Made by a program: the position numbers and the translations under genes | Notes under the pieces: model-generated | What the model was told of the DNA's origin: nothing | The model's input: only the letters and a program-made list of their open reading frames with translations | The model's database searches: none | Part shown: positions 25,983 to 34,531 of the stretch, in pieces | How positions within the stretch are numbered: the first letter of the stretch is position 1 | Layout: every line of letters begins with the position of its first letter | From: Phycisphaeraceae bacterium | GTDB lineage: Bacteria; Planctomycetota; Phycisphaerae; Phycisphaerales; UBA1924 | NCBI GenBank assembly: GCA_021297895.1 | Contig: JAJTHN010000010.1 | Coordinates: forward strand, 62,001-126,000 | Reading direction: 5' to 3' | DNA length: 64,000 bases

Positions 25983-27556
25983 CGACCAGCCAGCCGCTAC
26001 TCACCAACGACTTCTGTCTCGCATGCGGCAAGAGCATCGTTGGCCTCTCGCTCTCGAGCGTGTGTTCCGATTGCGGGCAGAGCGTCGAGGTGTCGGTGCG
26101 GACGCCGCTGCTGGCCCGCGGGTCTCCGTGCTATCGGCGGAGCGTGCTGCACGGGTGCGTGCTGCTGATCGCCACGTCCGTCGGTGCCGCGCTCGCGTGG
26201 GTGCTCTCGCCGAGCCTTCCGCCGCTGATCGCGTCGTTCATCTGCCCTGTGCTCGCGGTGCTCGGGCTGCTGGGCGTGCTCTCGCTCATGGCCGCCGACG
26301 GGGCCGCGCCCTTGCCTCGCGGGTTTGCGCGCCTGCGCCGACTCGCGGTCTCTCTCGGGTGGACGCATGTTGTCGTCGGCGTCGCGTGGGCGCTCGGGCA
26401 CCTGGCGTTCGACGTGAGGAACGTCGGCACGCCGCGCGGCCCGAGGCTGTCGGAGATCGAGATCGCGGTTGAGTTCCTGCCGATCGTTTCGTTTGTGTTC
26501 ACGTGCGTGCAGGGAGCGATCACGCTTGTGTGGGCGCGGTGGCTTGCGCGGCGGGTTCCCGATCGCGCGCTGGACATCAGCGCTCCGCGAATGGCCGCGA
26601 TCATGGTGATTCTCGCCGTCGCGGGGGCGGGGTTGTCGTTCCTGGGTGTGTTCGCGATGATGACCTATGGGTCATGGCTCGCCGCGCTGCGACGGAGCAT
26701 CATCAGCGGCCCGAGAAGTCTGGATCCTGGGTTGGGCGTCGCGCGTGCGGCGGCGCCACGGGCCGCGGGCAATATCTCTTGCCGGAAGTGTGGTTACAGC
26801 CTCGTGGGCCTGACATCGCATGATGTGTGCCCGGAGTGCGCGGAGCCCGTCGCGACATCGATGAGTGCCGCGTGGGCGTTCCGGGCGACACCTCGGGTGA
26901 TCCGTCAGCTTCATCGCGGGCTTGGCATGATGAGGATCGCGGTCATGATGACGCCGCTGGTTCTGATCTTCTCGGTGTGTTTGGGGTTGATGGTGGAGGA
27001 CTCATTCGGCTTGAATGGCTCCGGCTTTGCGGCCTTCTGGCTCACGCTTCTGGTGTTCGACGCCTTCTGCTTCGCGAGCGTTTCGATCATGAACGTCACT
27101 TCGCCGGGTGCTCCGGATCGAGATTCGCCCGCGGGGCACCTCGGCACCGCGCTCTTTGGCACCGCGTGGAACATGGCCGCGAGTGTGCTGATGTTCATTC
27201 TGGCATTCTTTACGAGCTTCGAGCCGAACGTGGGATTTATCCCGCCCGTTTTCTTTGTGGCGGTCTTCTCGGTTCTTGCCGTTCCGTTCTGGGTGATCGG
27301 TCTGCTGATCCAGTTTCTGGCTATGCAGAAGGTACTGGCCAAGATCGCGACCGCGTTTGGGTCCGAGGCGCTGGCCACGCAGGTTCGGTGGCAGCGGGTG
27401 CGGCTGCCGATCATCTTTGTAGTGGGCGCGCCGCTGGCGGGCATCGGGCCGATCTTCGCGTGTCTGAGGTACGCGTCGTCGTTGGGCCTGGCGCGTTCGG
27501 TGCTCGCCGAGGCGCTGTCCGGAACGCGGGGCAGGGCGACTGGCACGAGCGCTTGA
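25979..27556 (+). CDS. Zinc-ribbon membrane protein, array member 4: fused double unit
   Basis: 525 residues. It holds two copies of the family plan in one frame: a ribbon at Cys13, 16, 29, 32 (CLACGKSIVGLSLSSVCSDC) with helices to about residue 255, then a second ribbon at Cys268, 271, 284, 287 (CRKCGYSLVGLTSHDVCPEC) with a second helix set. Unit 1 is divergent (lacks the P before CSDC) while unit 2 is canonical. The double structure suggests fusion of two tandem genes, in keeping with the array context. About ten to twelve membrane helices in total. Unknown function. Confidence 0.78.
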   Translation: MTTSQPLLTNDFCLACGKSIVGLSLSSVCSDCGQSVEVSVRTPLLARGSPCYRRSVLHGCVLLIATSVGAALAWVLSPSLPPLIASFICPVLAVLGLLGVLSLMAADGAAPLPRGFARLRRLAVSLGWTHVVVGVAWALGHLAFDVRNVGTPRGPRLSEIEIAVEFLPIVSFVFTCVQGAITLVWARWLARRVPDRALDISAPRMAAIMVILAVAGAGLSFLGVFAMMTYGSWLAALRRSIISGPRSLDPGLGVARAAAPRAAGNISCRKCGYSLVGLTSHDVCPECAEPVATSMSAAWAFRATPRVIRQLHRGLGMMRIAVMMTPLVLIFSVCLGLMVEDSFGLNGSGFAAFWLTLLVFDAFCFASVSIMNVTSPGAPDRDSPAGHLGTALFGTAWNMAASVLMFILAFFTSFEPNVGFIPPVFFVAVFSVLAVPFWVIGLLIQFLAMQKVLAKIATAFGSEALATQVRWQRVRLPIIFVVGAPLAGIGPIFACLRYASSLGLARSVLAEALSGTRGRATGTSA

Positions 27557-27880
27557 GTGCGGCCGCGACTCGCCGCGCGAATCCGTCCGCGTCGGCGCTT
27601 GCATGACGCTCGCACCGCACTACACTTGATCCGGGGAACCAACGCCCCTCGGCGCGCGGCCGGCCTGACAAGCGCAGCACTCAGGCTCGGCACACTGAAT
27701 CCGCTCAGCAATCGCGACGATCTTCCTGTTGTTCCTCACCCCCCGAGCGCACCTCGGCCGGGGCCGCTTGATTGCTCGCGTTTGTTCAGGCCTCCGTCAT
27801 CGATTCACGTCTGTGCCCGCCTGGTTTGTCGTTGCCCTTCGCGTCCTCGCACACTCGCCTTTCGTCCGGAACTCCGATCC
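27557..27880 (+). other. 324-nt leader region upstream of speA
   Basis: Between the stop of array member 4 and the speA ATG. I see a promoter-like pair near its start (27599-27626) and otherwise GC-rich, unstructured sequence with several short C-runs. I saw no tRNA, riboswitch or terminator signature. An in-frame continuation of speA upstream to 27557 lacks homology. Confidence 0.5.
27599..27626 (+). promoter_or_regulatory. Candidate sigma-70-like promoter for speA
   Basis: TTGCAT (27599-27604) and TACACT (27621-27626) are separated by 16 nt, close to the housekeeping consensus and unusual in this GC-rich gap. It would give a 5' leader of about 250 nt before speA. Read by eye only. Confidence 0.4.
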
Positions 27881-29899
27881 ATGGCCACCATTTCCTCGGT
27901 TAAGAACGCCTTCCTGCAGGGTCGCTGGACGCCCGAGGACGCCTCACGTCTCTACGGCATTGCCGACTGGGGCAAGGGCTACATCGGCGTGAACAACGCC
28001 GGGCACGTCACCGTGCTGCCAACCAAGGACCCCGCCCGCCAGATCGACCTGCACGAGGTCATTCAGGGTCTGAAGGAGCGCGGGATTCATACCCCCGTCC
28101 TGCTCCGCTTCAACGACATCCTCGAGCACCGCCTGCGCGAGATCCGCAAGGCCTTTGACGACGCCATGGCCGATCAGGCGTATGTCGGCGGCTACTCCTG
28201 CGTGTACCCGATCAAGGTCAATCAGCAGCGCCATGTCTGCGAGCAGATCGCCAATCTGGCTGTCGAGCTCAACTTCGGGCTTGAGGCCGGCAGCAAGCCC
28301 GAGCTCCTGGCCGTGCTGGGCCTCTCGGCCACCGCGGGCGGGCCCGGTGTCAACGGGATGCCGATCATCTGCAACGGGTTCAAGGACTCGGAGTTCATCG
28401 AGACCTGCGTGCTGGCCACCAAGCTCGGGCGCAACATCCTGCCCGTGGTCGAGAAGTTCAGCGAGCTCGAACTCATCGTCAAGCACGCCAAGCAGTACAA
28501 CGTTCGCCCCCGCATCGGCATCCGCGTGAAGCTCTCCAGCCGCGGGGCGGGGCGGTGGGAGTCCTCCGCGGGTGTTCGCAGCAAGTTCGGCCTGTTCGTG
28601 TCGGAGGTTCTCCAGGCCGTGGAGTACCTCAAGGCCCACGACATGCTCGATTGCCTGAATCTGCTGCACTGCCACGTGGGCAGCCAGTTGTACGACATCC
28701 GCGTGCTGAAGAACGCGATCAACGAGCTCACGCACATCTACTGCGAACTGCACCGCCTCGGGGCGGGCGTGACGATGCTCGACATCGGCGGCGGCATGGG
28801 CGTCGACTACGACGGTTCTCAGTCGGCCTGGTCCAGCAGCATCAACTACTCGGTGCAGGAGTACGCCGCGGACGTGGTCTATCGCGTCAAGAGCGTCTGC
28901 GACGACGCGAAGGTGCCGCACCCGCTGATCGTCAGCGAGTCGGGGCGTGCGATGGTCGCGTACTCGTCGATTCTCGTGCTGGATGTGCTGGGCACGAGCC
29001 GGTTCGAGGCCAACCCCGACATGCCGGCGATCGAGAAGGCCATGAAGGCCGAGACCGAGGTGCCCCAGCCCGTGCTCGACCTGTTGGATACGTATCGCTC
29101 GATGACCGACCGCAATCTGCTGGAGGCCTACCACGACTCGACGCAGGCCCGCGATGAAGCCATGAGCCTGTTCAGCCTGGGATACATGAGCCTGCCGATG
29201 CGTGCCGCGGTGGAGCAACTCTTCTGGGCCATCAGCCACAAACTCCTGGAGCGCGCCGCCAAGAAGGGCGAGTTGCCGGAGGAGTTCGAGTCCCTGCCCG
29301 AGAGCCTCAGCGACATCTACTTCTGCAACTTCTCGCTCTTTCAGTCCATGCCGGACTCGTGGGCCATCGACCAGCTCTTCCCCATCGCGCCGATCCACCG
29401 GCTGAACGAAGAGCCGCAGCGTCGCGGCATTCTCTCGGACATCACGTGCGATTCCGACGGCAAGGTCGACCACTTTGTCGACAAGCGCGTGGACAAGAAG
29501 TCTCTGGAGCTTCACGAACTCCGCGAGGCGGCGCCCGATCCGCTGGCCGCCAGCAGTCTTCCCAAGGGCCACGGCCACGAGCCGTACTACCTGGGCGTGT
29601 TCCTGCTTGGCGCGTACCAGGAGATTCTGGGCGATCTGCACAACCTCCTCGGCGACACGCACGCCGTGCACATCTCGCTGGACTCCAGCAACCACTGGGA
29701 GATCGACGAGGTCATCGAGGGCGACACGGTCGAAGAGGTGCTCTCGTATGTTCAGTACGACGTCGCGGACCTCAAGCGCGCGATGCGCCAGGACATCGAG
29801 GCCGCATGCCGCCAGGGTCGACTGACCTTCGCCGAGGGCAAGAGCCTGCTCAAGTACTACGACGATGGGCTTGAGGGGTACACGTACCTCGAGGAGTAA
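27881..29899 (+). CDS. speA: Biosynthetic arginine decarboxylase (SpeA)
   Basis: 672 residues from the ATG at 27881 (MATISSVKNAFLQG), close to the 650-residue family norm. PLP-dependent fold-III enzyme that makes agmatine from arginine for polyamine synthesis. The PLP lysine lies in YPIKVNQQ (Lys112), followed by FGLEAGSKPELL, LHCHVGSQL, MLDIGGGMGVDYDG and ISESGRAMVA-type (here VSESGRAM) segments of the SpeA family. No speB (agmatinase) is adjacent; a YcxB-like gene follows by 7 nt on the same strand. Confidence 0.94.
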   Translation: MATISSVKNAFLQGRWTPEDASRLYGIADWGKGYIGVNNAGHVTVLPTKDPARQIDLHEVIQGLKERGIHTPVLLRFNDILEHRLREIRKAFDDAMADQAYVGGYSCVYPIKVNQQRHVCEQIANLAVELNFGLEAGSKPELLAVLGLSATAGGPGVNGMPIICNGFKDSEFIETCVLATKLGRNILPVVEKFSELELIVKHAKQYNVRPRIGIRVKLSSRGAGRWESSAGVRSKFGLFVSEVLQAVEYLKAHDMLDCLNLLHCHVGSQLYDIRVLKNAINELTHIYCELHRLGAGVTMLDIGGGMGVDYDGSQSAWSSSINYSVQEYAADVVYRVKSVCDDAKVPHPLIVSESGRAMVAYSSILVLDVLGTSRFEANPDMPAIEKAMKAETEVPQPVLDLLDTYRSMTDRNLLEAYHDSTQARDEAMSLFSLGYMSLPMRAAVEQLFWAISHKLLERAAKKGELPEEFESLPESLSDIYFCNFSLFQSMPDSWAIDQLFPIAPIHRLNEEPQRRGILSDITCDSDGKVDHFVDKRVDKKSLELHELREAAPDPLAASSLPKGHGHEPYYLGVFLLGAYQEILGDLHNLLGDTHAVHISLDSSNHWEIDEVIEGDTVEEVLSYVQYDVADLKRAMRQDIEAACRQGRLTFAEGKSLLKYYDDGLEGYTYLEE

Positions 29900-29906
29900 A
29901 GCGCGA

Positions 29907-30671
29907 ATGTCCGAGGGAGAGGGAAGGGCGATGGAGCCGAAGCAGGACTCGGGAAGGCCGGAGTATCGCTTCTCCTGGACGTATTCGCGCGAGGAGATCG
30001 CCGCTATCTGGTGGGAACTCCACGATGGCAGCCCGGAGGTCCGATCCCAGCGGCGGCAGGCTCGCTCGGATGTGCTGATGGGCTCTCTCGGCGCGGTGTT
30101 CTTTCTGTGTTCCGCGGGCGTGATCGGTGTGTCGGCATACTCGGGTGGCTCTCGCCAGGTCGCCGACTACTGGCCCAGCGTCGCGGGCGTGATCATGTTC
30201 GTGGTGCTGATCCATCTGGTCATGAAGCGGTGGCGACCGTTCTCGAAGTCGCGGCTGCGTCTGAGGGCCGACGCGTTCACAAGCGACTTCCAGGCCACCA
30301 TCGGCGCCGGCGAGGTTGTCGCGGCGATCACCCCGGCGGATGTATGGGTTCGGACGAACGACAGCGAGCGCAGGGTGACGTGGTCCGGTGTTGCGCACGT
30401 CTTCCATACACCCTCGGCGGTGCTGCTTTTCAGTCCGCTCAATGAGTGGCTTATTTGTCTGCCGCGGCGGGTGATCGACCCGCAGAAGGACAGGCTCATC
30501 GAGTCTGACCTCGCGCGCTGGCAAGCTCTCGCCCGTCACCATCGCATCGTCAAGCACCTAGTCGGCTCAACGCTGCGATGCCTGCGCTGCGGATACGACC
30601 TCAAGGGCGTCGCGAAGCCCGTCTGCCCCGAGTGCGGCAAGGAAGTTCGCCACGAAGAGTACTTCCGCTGA
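29907..30671 (+). CDS. YcxB-like membrane protein with C-terminal zinc ribbon
   Basis: 254 residues from the ATG at 29907, 7 nt after speA; a second ATG at 29931 with a GGAAGGG site is also possible. FSWTYSREEIAAIWWELH, two membrane helices (about 55-110), then a WSGVAHVFHTPSAVLLF segment match the YcxB-like pattern. The last 30 residues are CLRCGYDLKGVAKPVCPEC (CX2C-X11-CX2C), the same type of ribbon found at the N-termini of the array at 22982-27556. Function unknown; the domain swap of the ribbon to the C-terminus is notable. Confidence 0.7.
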   Translation: MSEGEGRAMEPKQDSGRPEYRFSWTYSREEIAAIWWELHDGSPEVRSQRRQARSDVLMGSLGAVFFLCSAGVIGVSAYSGGSRQVADYWPSVAGVIMFVVLIHLVMKRWRPFSKSRLRLRADAFTSDFQATIGAGEVVAAITPADVWVRTNDSERRVTWSGVAHVFHTPSAVLLFSPLNEWLICLPRRVIDPQKDRLIESDLARWQALARHHRIVKHLVGSTLRCLRCGYDLKGVAKPVCPECGKEVRHEEYFR

Positions 30672-30742
30672 TGCGATCCGCGCTCCGGCGATCGGCGTGA
30701 CACGCGCCGGTCGACCGAGTACCGCGCGCTCGCCTCCGCGGG

Positions 30743-32137
30743 TCACTCCGGCTTGACCATGTTCTTGCCGTCGCGAGCATCTTCGGGCATGGGCTGCTCC
30801 GGCGCGGGCTTGGCCTGAGCCATGGCCACGAGCCGCTCCGCCGCGGCCTTGACGACCGGATCCTCCGTGACCTCCGCGGCACGCGAGAAGCGGCGCGTGC
30901 GCACCGCGACATCGGGCTCCAGCGGGTTGCCCTCGAGCCGCACGCCCTTGATGGTGACGTAGTCGCTCATGGGCACCTTCATCTGGAAGCCGCTTTCCAG
31001 CCGCATGTAGCTGCTGACCAGCACCGCGCCGGCGGTGGGGGTGCCCACCAGCGGCGCATCGCGCAGCTCGCGCATGGCCGCGGCGAAGATCTCGCTGGCG
31101 CTGGCCGAACCGCCGTTGATGAGCACGGCCACGCGGCCCTCATACGGCTTGAACGCCCCGCGCCGAGCGGTCATCTTGCGGCCGCCGCCCCATTCGACGA
31201 TCGCGTTCAGATCCGTCGTGTCCTTTCCCGTTTCCTGCGCAAAGCGCTCGGCTGTGCGCGACGAGATGCTCGTCCCGACAACCGTGCCGCCCGGGAGCAG
31301 GCAGCCGAGGAAGTGCGTGAGGTTCGTCACCGCGCCGCCGCCGTTGCTGCGCAGGTCGATGATCAGGTTCTCGTACCCCTTGGCCCGCGTGATGAGCCGC
31401 TCAACGGCGCGCGGGTCATACCCGGCGCTGAAGGTCGGGATGTACAGCACGGCGGTCTTGCTGTCGAGTTCCTTGAGCGTGTCGGGCTCACGCGTGGAGA
31501 TCGTCGCGCGTGTCACCTCGATGTCCTCTTCCTTGCCGGCGTTTTCGTGCCCCTCGCCGCGGAGCACGGTGAGCTTCACCACGCTGCCCTCTTCGCCGCG
31601 GATCTGCGACGGGTCGGTCAACTGCTGGCCATCGACCTTGACGATCGTGTCACCGGCCTTGAGCCCCGCGGCCTGCGCGGGCGAGCCTTCGATCACCTCG
31701 TTGACCCGCAGCCCCTGCTCGTACCCGTCGCCGCGATGGCGGATCCCGATGCCCACGAAACTCGTGCGGTTGATCTGCTCGGCCTGCCGCGGGGTGACCA
31801 GATCGATGTGCGAGATCCCGAACTCGTTGAGCGCCCGATTGACGACCATCGTGAACTCGGGCACCGTCGCGGCGCGGTCGATCCGCTCGCGATACTTGTC
31901 GAGCATCACCGGCCACTTCTTGAAGTCCACACCCGCGGCGAAGGCGCGCTGCTCGATGAGCCGTTCGGCGCCTCGCAGAATCGACTCCTTCTCCTCGGCG
32001 CTGATGGGCTGGGCCAGCGTGCGACCCGCGAAGGTCATCACCGCGAGGACCGCCAGAAGCAGCGTCGCCGCCCGAGCTGCACTCAAGATGCGAGTCAGCA
32101 GGGCGTTCCCAAACACCACGGAGTTTCTCGGGTTCAT
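30743..32137 (-). CDS. Exported S41-family (C-terminal processing type) protease with PDZ domain
   Basis: 464 residues from the ATG at 32137, which begins a signal peptide (ATLLLAVLAVMTFAGRTLAQ). PDZ-like part at about 120-215 (GLRVNEVIEGSPAQAAGLKAGDTIVKVDG). Peptidase core: LIIDLRSNGGGAVTNL and AVLINGGSASASEIFAAAM, with the serine expected near residue 346. The CtpA-type lysine motif (G-K-G after the serine helix) is not seen; instead GTPTAGAVLVS, more like S41B or tricorn-type enzymes. Periplasmic protease or protein-processing role inferred. It is divergent from pabB. Confidence 0.86.
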   Translation of the reverse strand: MNPRNSVVFGNALLTRILSAARAATLLLAVLAVMTFAGRTLAQPISAEEKESILRGAERLIEQRAFAAGVDFKKWPVMLDKYRERIDRAATVPEFTMVVNRALNEFGISHIDLVTPRQAEQINRTSFVGIGIRHRGDGYEQGLRVNEVIEGSPAQAAGLKAGDTIVKVDGQQLTDPSQIRGEEGSVVKLTVLRGEGHENAGKEEDIEVTRATISTREPDTLKELDSKTAVLYIPTFSAGYDPRAVERLITRAKGYENLIIDLRSNGGGAVTNLTHFLGCLLPGGTVVGTSISSRTAERFAQETGKDTTDLNAIVEWGGGRKMTARRGAFKPYEGRVAVLINGGSASASEIFAAAMRELRDAPLVGTPTAGAVLVSSYMRLESGFQMKVPMSDYVTIKGVRLEGNPLEPDVAVRTRRFSRAAEVTEDPVVKAAAERLVAMAQAKPAPEQPMPEDARDGKNMVKPE

Positions 32138-32348
32138 GGTCAGATGTACGCCCGCCACGCCCGCCAGTTGCGGCCGGATGCCCTCGAACACGCCACGCCG
32201 ACCCCAAGGAGGCCGCCGGTGGCTCCCGAGGGGCCCTCGGTGTGCGAATGAACGCCGAACAGGCGTCACGGGTAGAAGATGCGGCGGCTGGGCATCTGCT
32301 TTGGGTGTCGGGCGGGATTGGCCATCTCTGACGCGTAACCTCCCGTGT

Positions 32349-33872
32349 ATGCCGAACTTCGTCGAGCGCTGGCGTGCCGAGCCGCTCGCGCCCCCTCCCG
32401 GCGCGGCGGCGGCTCCCGCGCCGCTGGAGGCCCTGACATTCTGGCCCTCGGATGTGCCCTTGGCCGCGTGGCTCAGTCGCGATGCGATCGCCCCGCCATC
32501 GAACGCGGATGCTGATGAGCTGGCTACCTGGCTCGGTCCGTGGTCGTTCTTCGCCCCCTCATCGCCGGATGCTTGGATCGTCGGCGAGCCGGCGCTCGGT
32601 CGACTGCGCGATCAGATCGTCGCGCCGGTGCGCGCGGACGTGCCCGCGACAGGGCGGCAGACCGGTGTTTATCGCGCGGCGATGATTCCCCCCGCGCCGA
32701 TGTTCCTCGTGTGCGCGTACACCGTCGGCGGGCACTTTGAGCCCCGCGCCGCGAGCCCGACCACGAGCGAGCCGCTCCGCGGCGTCTCGCTGCTGAGCCC
32801 GCCCTGGTTGCTGGCCCATCGCGCCGGCCCATCGCCGTCATGGTGGTGTCTTGGCCCTGGCGCGGGAGCGATCGAGGCGGCGCGCAGCGCGTTTGCGCGT
32901 CTCTGCACGCCGTCGACCGATGCCGCGACGCGATTCGAGCTCTCGCCCCTTTGTCCCGAGCCCGATCGCGCGCACGCGCAGCGTCGGTACATCAACGCCG
33001 TGCGCGCCGCGCTCGCACGGATCGACGCGGGCGACGTCTATCAGGTCAACCTCGCGCACCGCCTGACCGCATCACTCTCCGGCTCGCCCCGAGCGCTGGC
33101 CCGCGCCTGGTTCGCCGCGGCAACGCCCCGATACCCGGCGTACGCCGACCTGCCCGATCGCACGCTGATCTCCGCGAGCCCGGAGCTTTTCCTGCACATC
33201 GACGCGACAACCGCCCGTGCCCGCACGCGACCGATGAAGGGCACGCGGCCGCGCTCGCGTGCCGAGGATGCGGCGTCCGCCGAACTGCGCGCTAGCGAAA
33301 AGGAGAACGCCGAGCTGAACATGATCGTGGACCTCATGCGCAACGACCTTGGCAGGCTGAGCATTCCGGGATCGGTTGTCGTTGAGCGCCCGCGCGATAT
33401 CGAGGCTCACGGCTCCGCGCACGCCGGGGGCGTTCTGCAAGCCACGGCCACCGTCGCGTCAACACTCGAGCCCGGGACATCGCTCGAGCGTGTTCTCGCG
33501 TCGACGTTTCCGCCCGGCAGCGTGACCGGTGCGCCGAAGATCAGCGCCATGCGAATCATCGCCGAACTCGAGACCGCATCGCGGGAGCAGTACTGCGGCT
33601 GCATGGGTCTGTTGTTGCCCGATGGCTCCGCGACGCTCAGCGTGGCCATCCGCACCGCGATCCTTCCGAGTGAGCCCGCCGCGGCGGTGGCCGGCCCGCG
33701 CGTGCTGCACTATTCGGTCGGCGCGGGCATCGTCGCCGACAGCGAACCTCATACCGAGTGGGCCGAGACGCTCGTCAAGGCCGCGACGCTACGGTCGCTC
33801 TCGGGTGGAGCGGACGAATTGGCCGAACCATCCACCCTCACGCCGAAGAAGCCGTCTGCCGCTCACGCATGA
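32349..33872 (+). CDS. pabB: Aminodeoxychorismate synthase component I (PabB)
   Basis: 507 residues from the ATG at 32349 (MPNFVERWRAEPL); a long in-frame region upstream overlaps the protease and is not homologous. It converts chorismate and ammonia to 4-amino-4-deoxychorismate for folate. The lysine-containing RPMKGTRPR (Lys297) separates PabB from TrpE, which has P-I-A-G-T. Other signatures are ELNMIVDLMRNDLGR and PPGSVTGAPKISAMRII. No pabA or pabC is in the window. Its TGA overlaps the Nudix gene ATG by 4 nt, implying coupling. Confidence 0.92.
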   Translation: MPNFVERWRAEPLAPPPGAAAAPAPLEALTFWPSDVPLAAWLSRDAIAPPSNADADELATWLGPWSFFAPSSPDAWIVGEPALGRLRDQIVAPVRADVPATGRQTGVYRAAMIPPAPMFLVCAYTVGGHFEPRAASPTTSEPLRGVSLLSPPWLLAHRAGPSPSWWCLGPGAGAIEAARSAFARLCTPSTDAATRFELSPLCPEPDRAHAQRRYINAVRAALARIDAGDVYQVNLAHRLTASLSGSPRALARAWFAAATPRYPAYADLPDRTLISASPELFLHIDATTARARTRPMKGTRPRSRAEDAASAELRASEKENAELNMIVDLMRNDLGRLSIPGSVVVERPRDIEAHGSAHAGGVLQATATVASTLEPGTSLERVLASTFPPGSVTGAPKISAMRIIAELETASREQYCGCMGLLLPDGSATLSVAIRTAILPSEPAAAVAGPRVLHYSVGAGIVADSEPHTEWAETLVKAATLRSLSGGADELAEPSTLTPKKPSAAHA

Positions 33873-34495
33873 ACACACCGAACCAACCGGAAAGCCCCGC
33901 GTCCTCCAGCCCAGCGGCCACCGATCGTGCGGATCGCGACGCCCGCGGCTACCGCCCCGATGCCGCGGGACGCGGCGCCCGCCTGCGCGCAGATGTGATC
34001 GACGTGACCATCGCGCGCCCGACAAGATCGCCCGCGAGTGCCGAGGTTGGCGATCGGTTCGAGGTGCTTCAACTCCAGCGCACGCGAGATCCGCTCAAGG
34101 GCACGTGGCAGCCGGTCATGGGCCACATCGATGGCCAGGAGTCCGCCACCGCCGCCGCGATGCGCGAGGCTCGAGAGGAGGTCGGCCTGAACATCGCCGA
34201 CCCGGCCGCGTGCGCCGCGTTCTGGGCGCTGGAGCAGGTGCACCCGTACTTCATCTCGGCGATCGATTGCGTGGTTCTCTCGCCCCGATTCCTGGCGCTG
34301 GTCGCGCCGGACTGGACGCCGTCGTTGAACCATGAGCACGCCGCGCACCGCTGGGTGCTTCTGCGTGATGCATCGCGGTCGAGCACATGGCCCGGTCAGC
34401 GCGCATCGCTGGCGGAGGTCGCGACCCTGCTGGCCGGCGACTCGATCGAGGGCCCGTGGCTCAGGATCGATCCTGCGAAAATCACGATCGCCTGA
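33869..34495 (+). CDS. Nudix hydrolase coupled to pabB
   Basis: 208 residues from the ATG at 33869 (ATGA overlap with pabB). The Nudix box G-x5-E-x7-R-E-U-x-E-E-x-G-U is complete: GHIDGQESATAAAMREAREE then VGL. The pairing with pabB suggests a dihydroneopterin-triphosphate pyrophosphatase-like role in folate synthesis (NudB-like), which would complement pabB, but the substrate cannot be read from sequence. A 40-residue Pro/Ser-rich N-terminus precedes the domain. Confidence 0.88.
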   Translation: MNTPNQPESPASSSPAATDRADRDARGYRPDAAGRGARLRADVIDVTIARPTRSPASAEVGDRFEVLQLQRTRDPLKGTWQPVMGHIDGQESATAAAMREAREEVGLNIADPAACAAFWALEQVHPYFISAIDCVVLSPRFLALVAPDWTPSLNHEHAAHRWVLLRDASRSSTWPGQRASLAEVATLLAGDSIEGPWLRIDPAKITIA

Positions 34496-34531
34496 CCGTC
34501 CGCCAGTTCACGTCGTGCTGCGTCCTTCGGC

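Noticed and set aside
27944-29695. 583-codon leftward frame across speA
   Set aside because: Antisense shadow; speA is intact and homologous throughout.
31035-33872. Long rightward open frame starting inside the S41 protease
   Set aside because: The upstream part is antisense to the protease; pabB homology begins at 32349.
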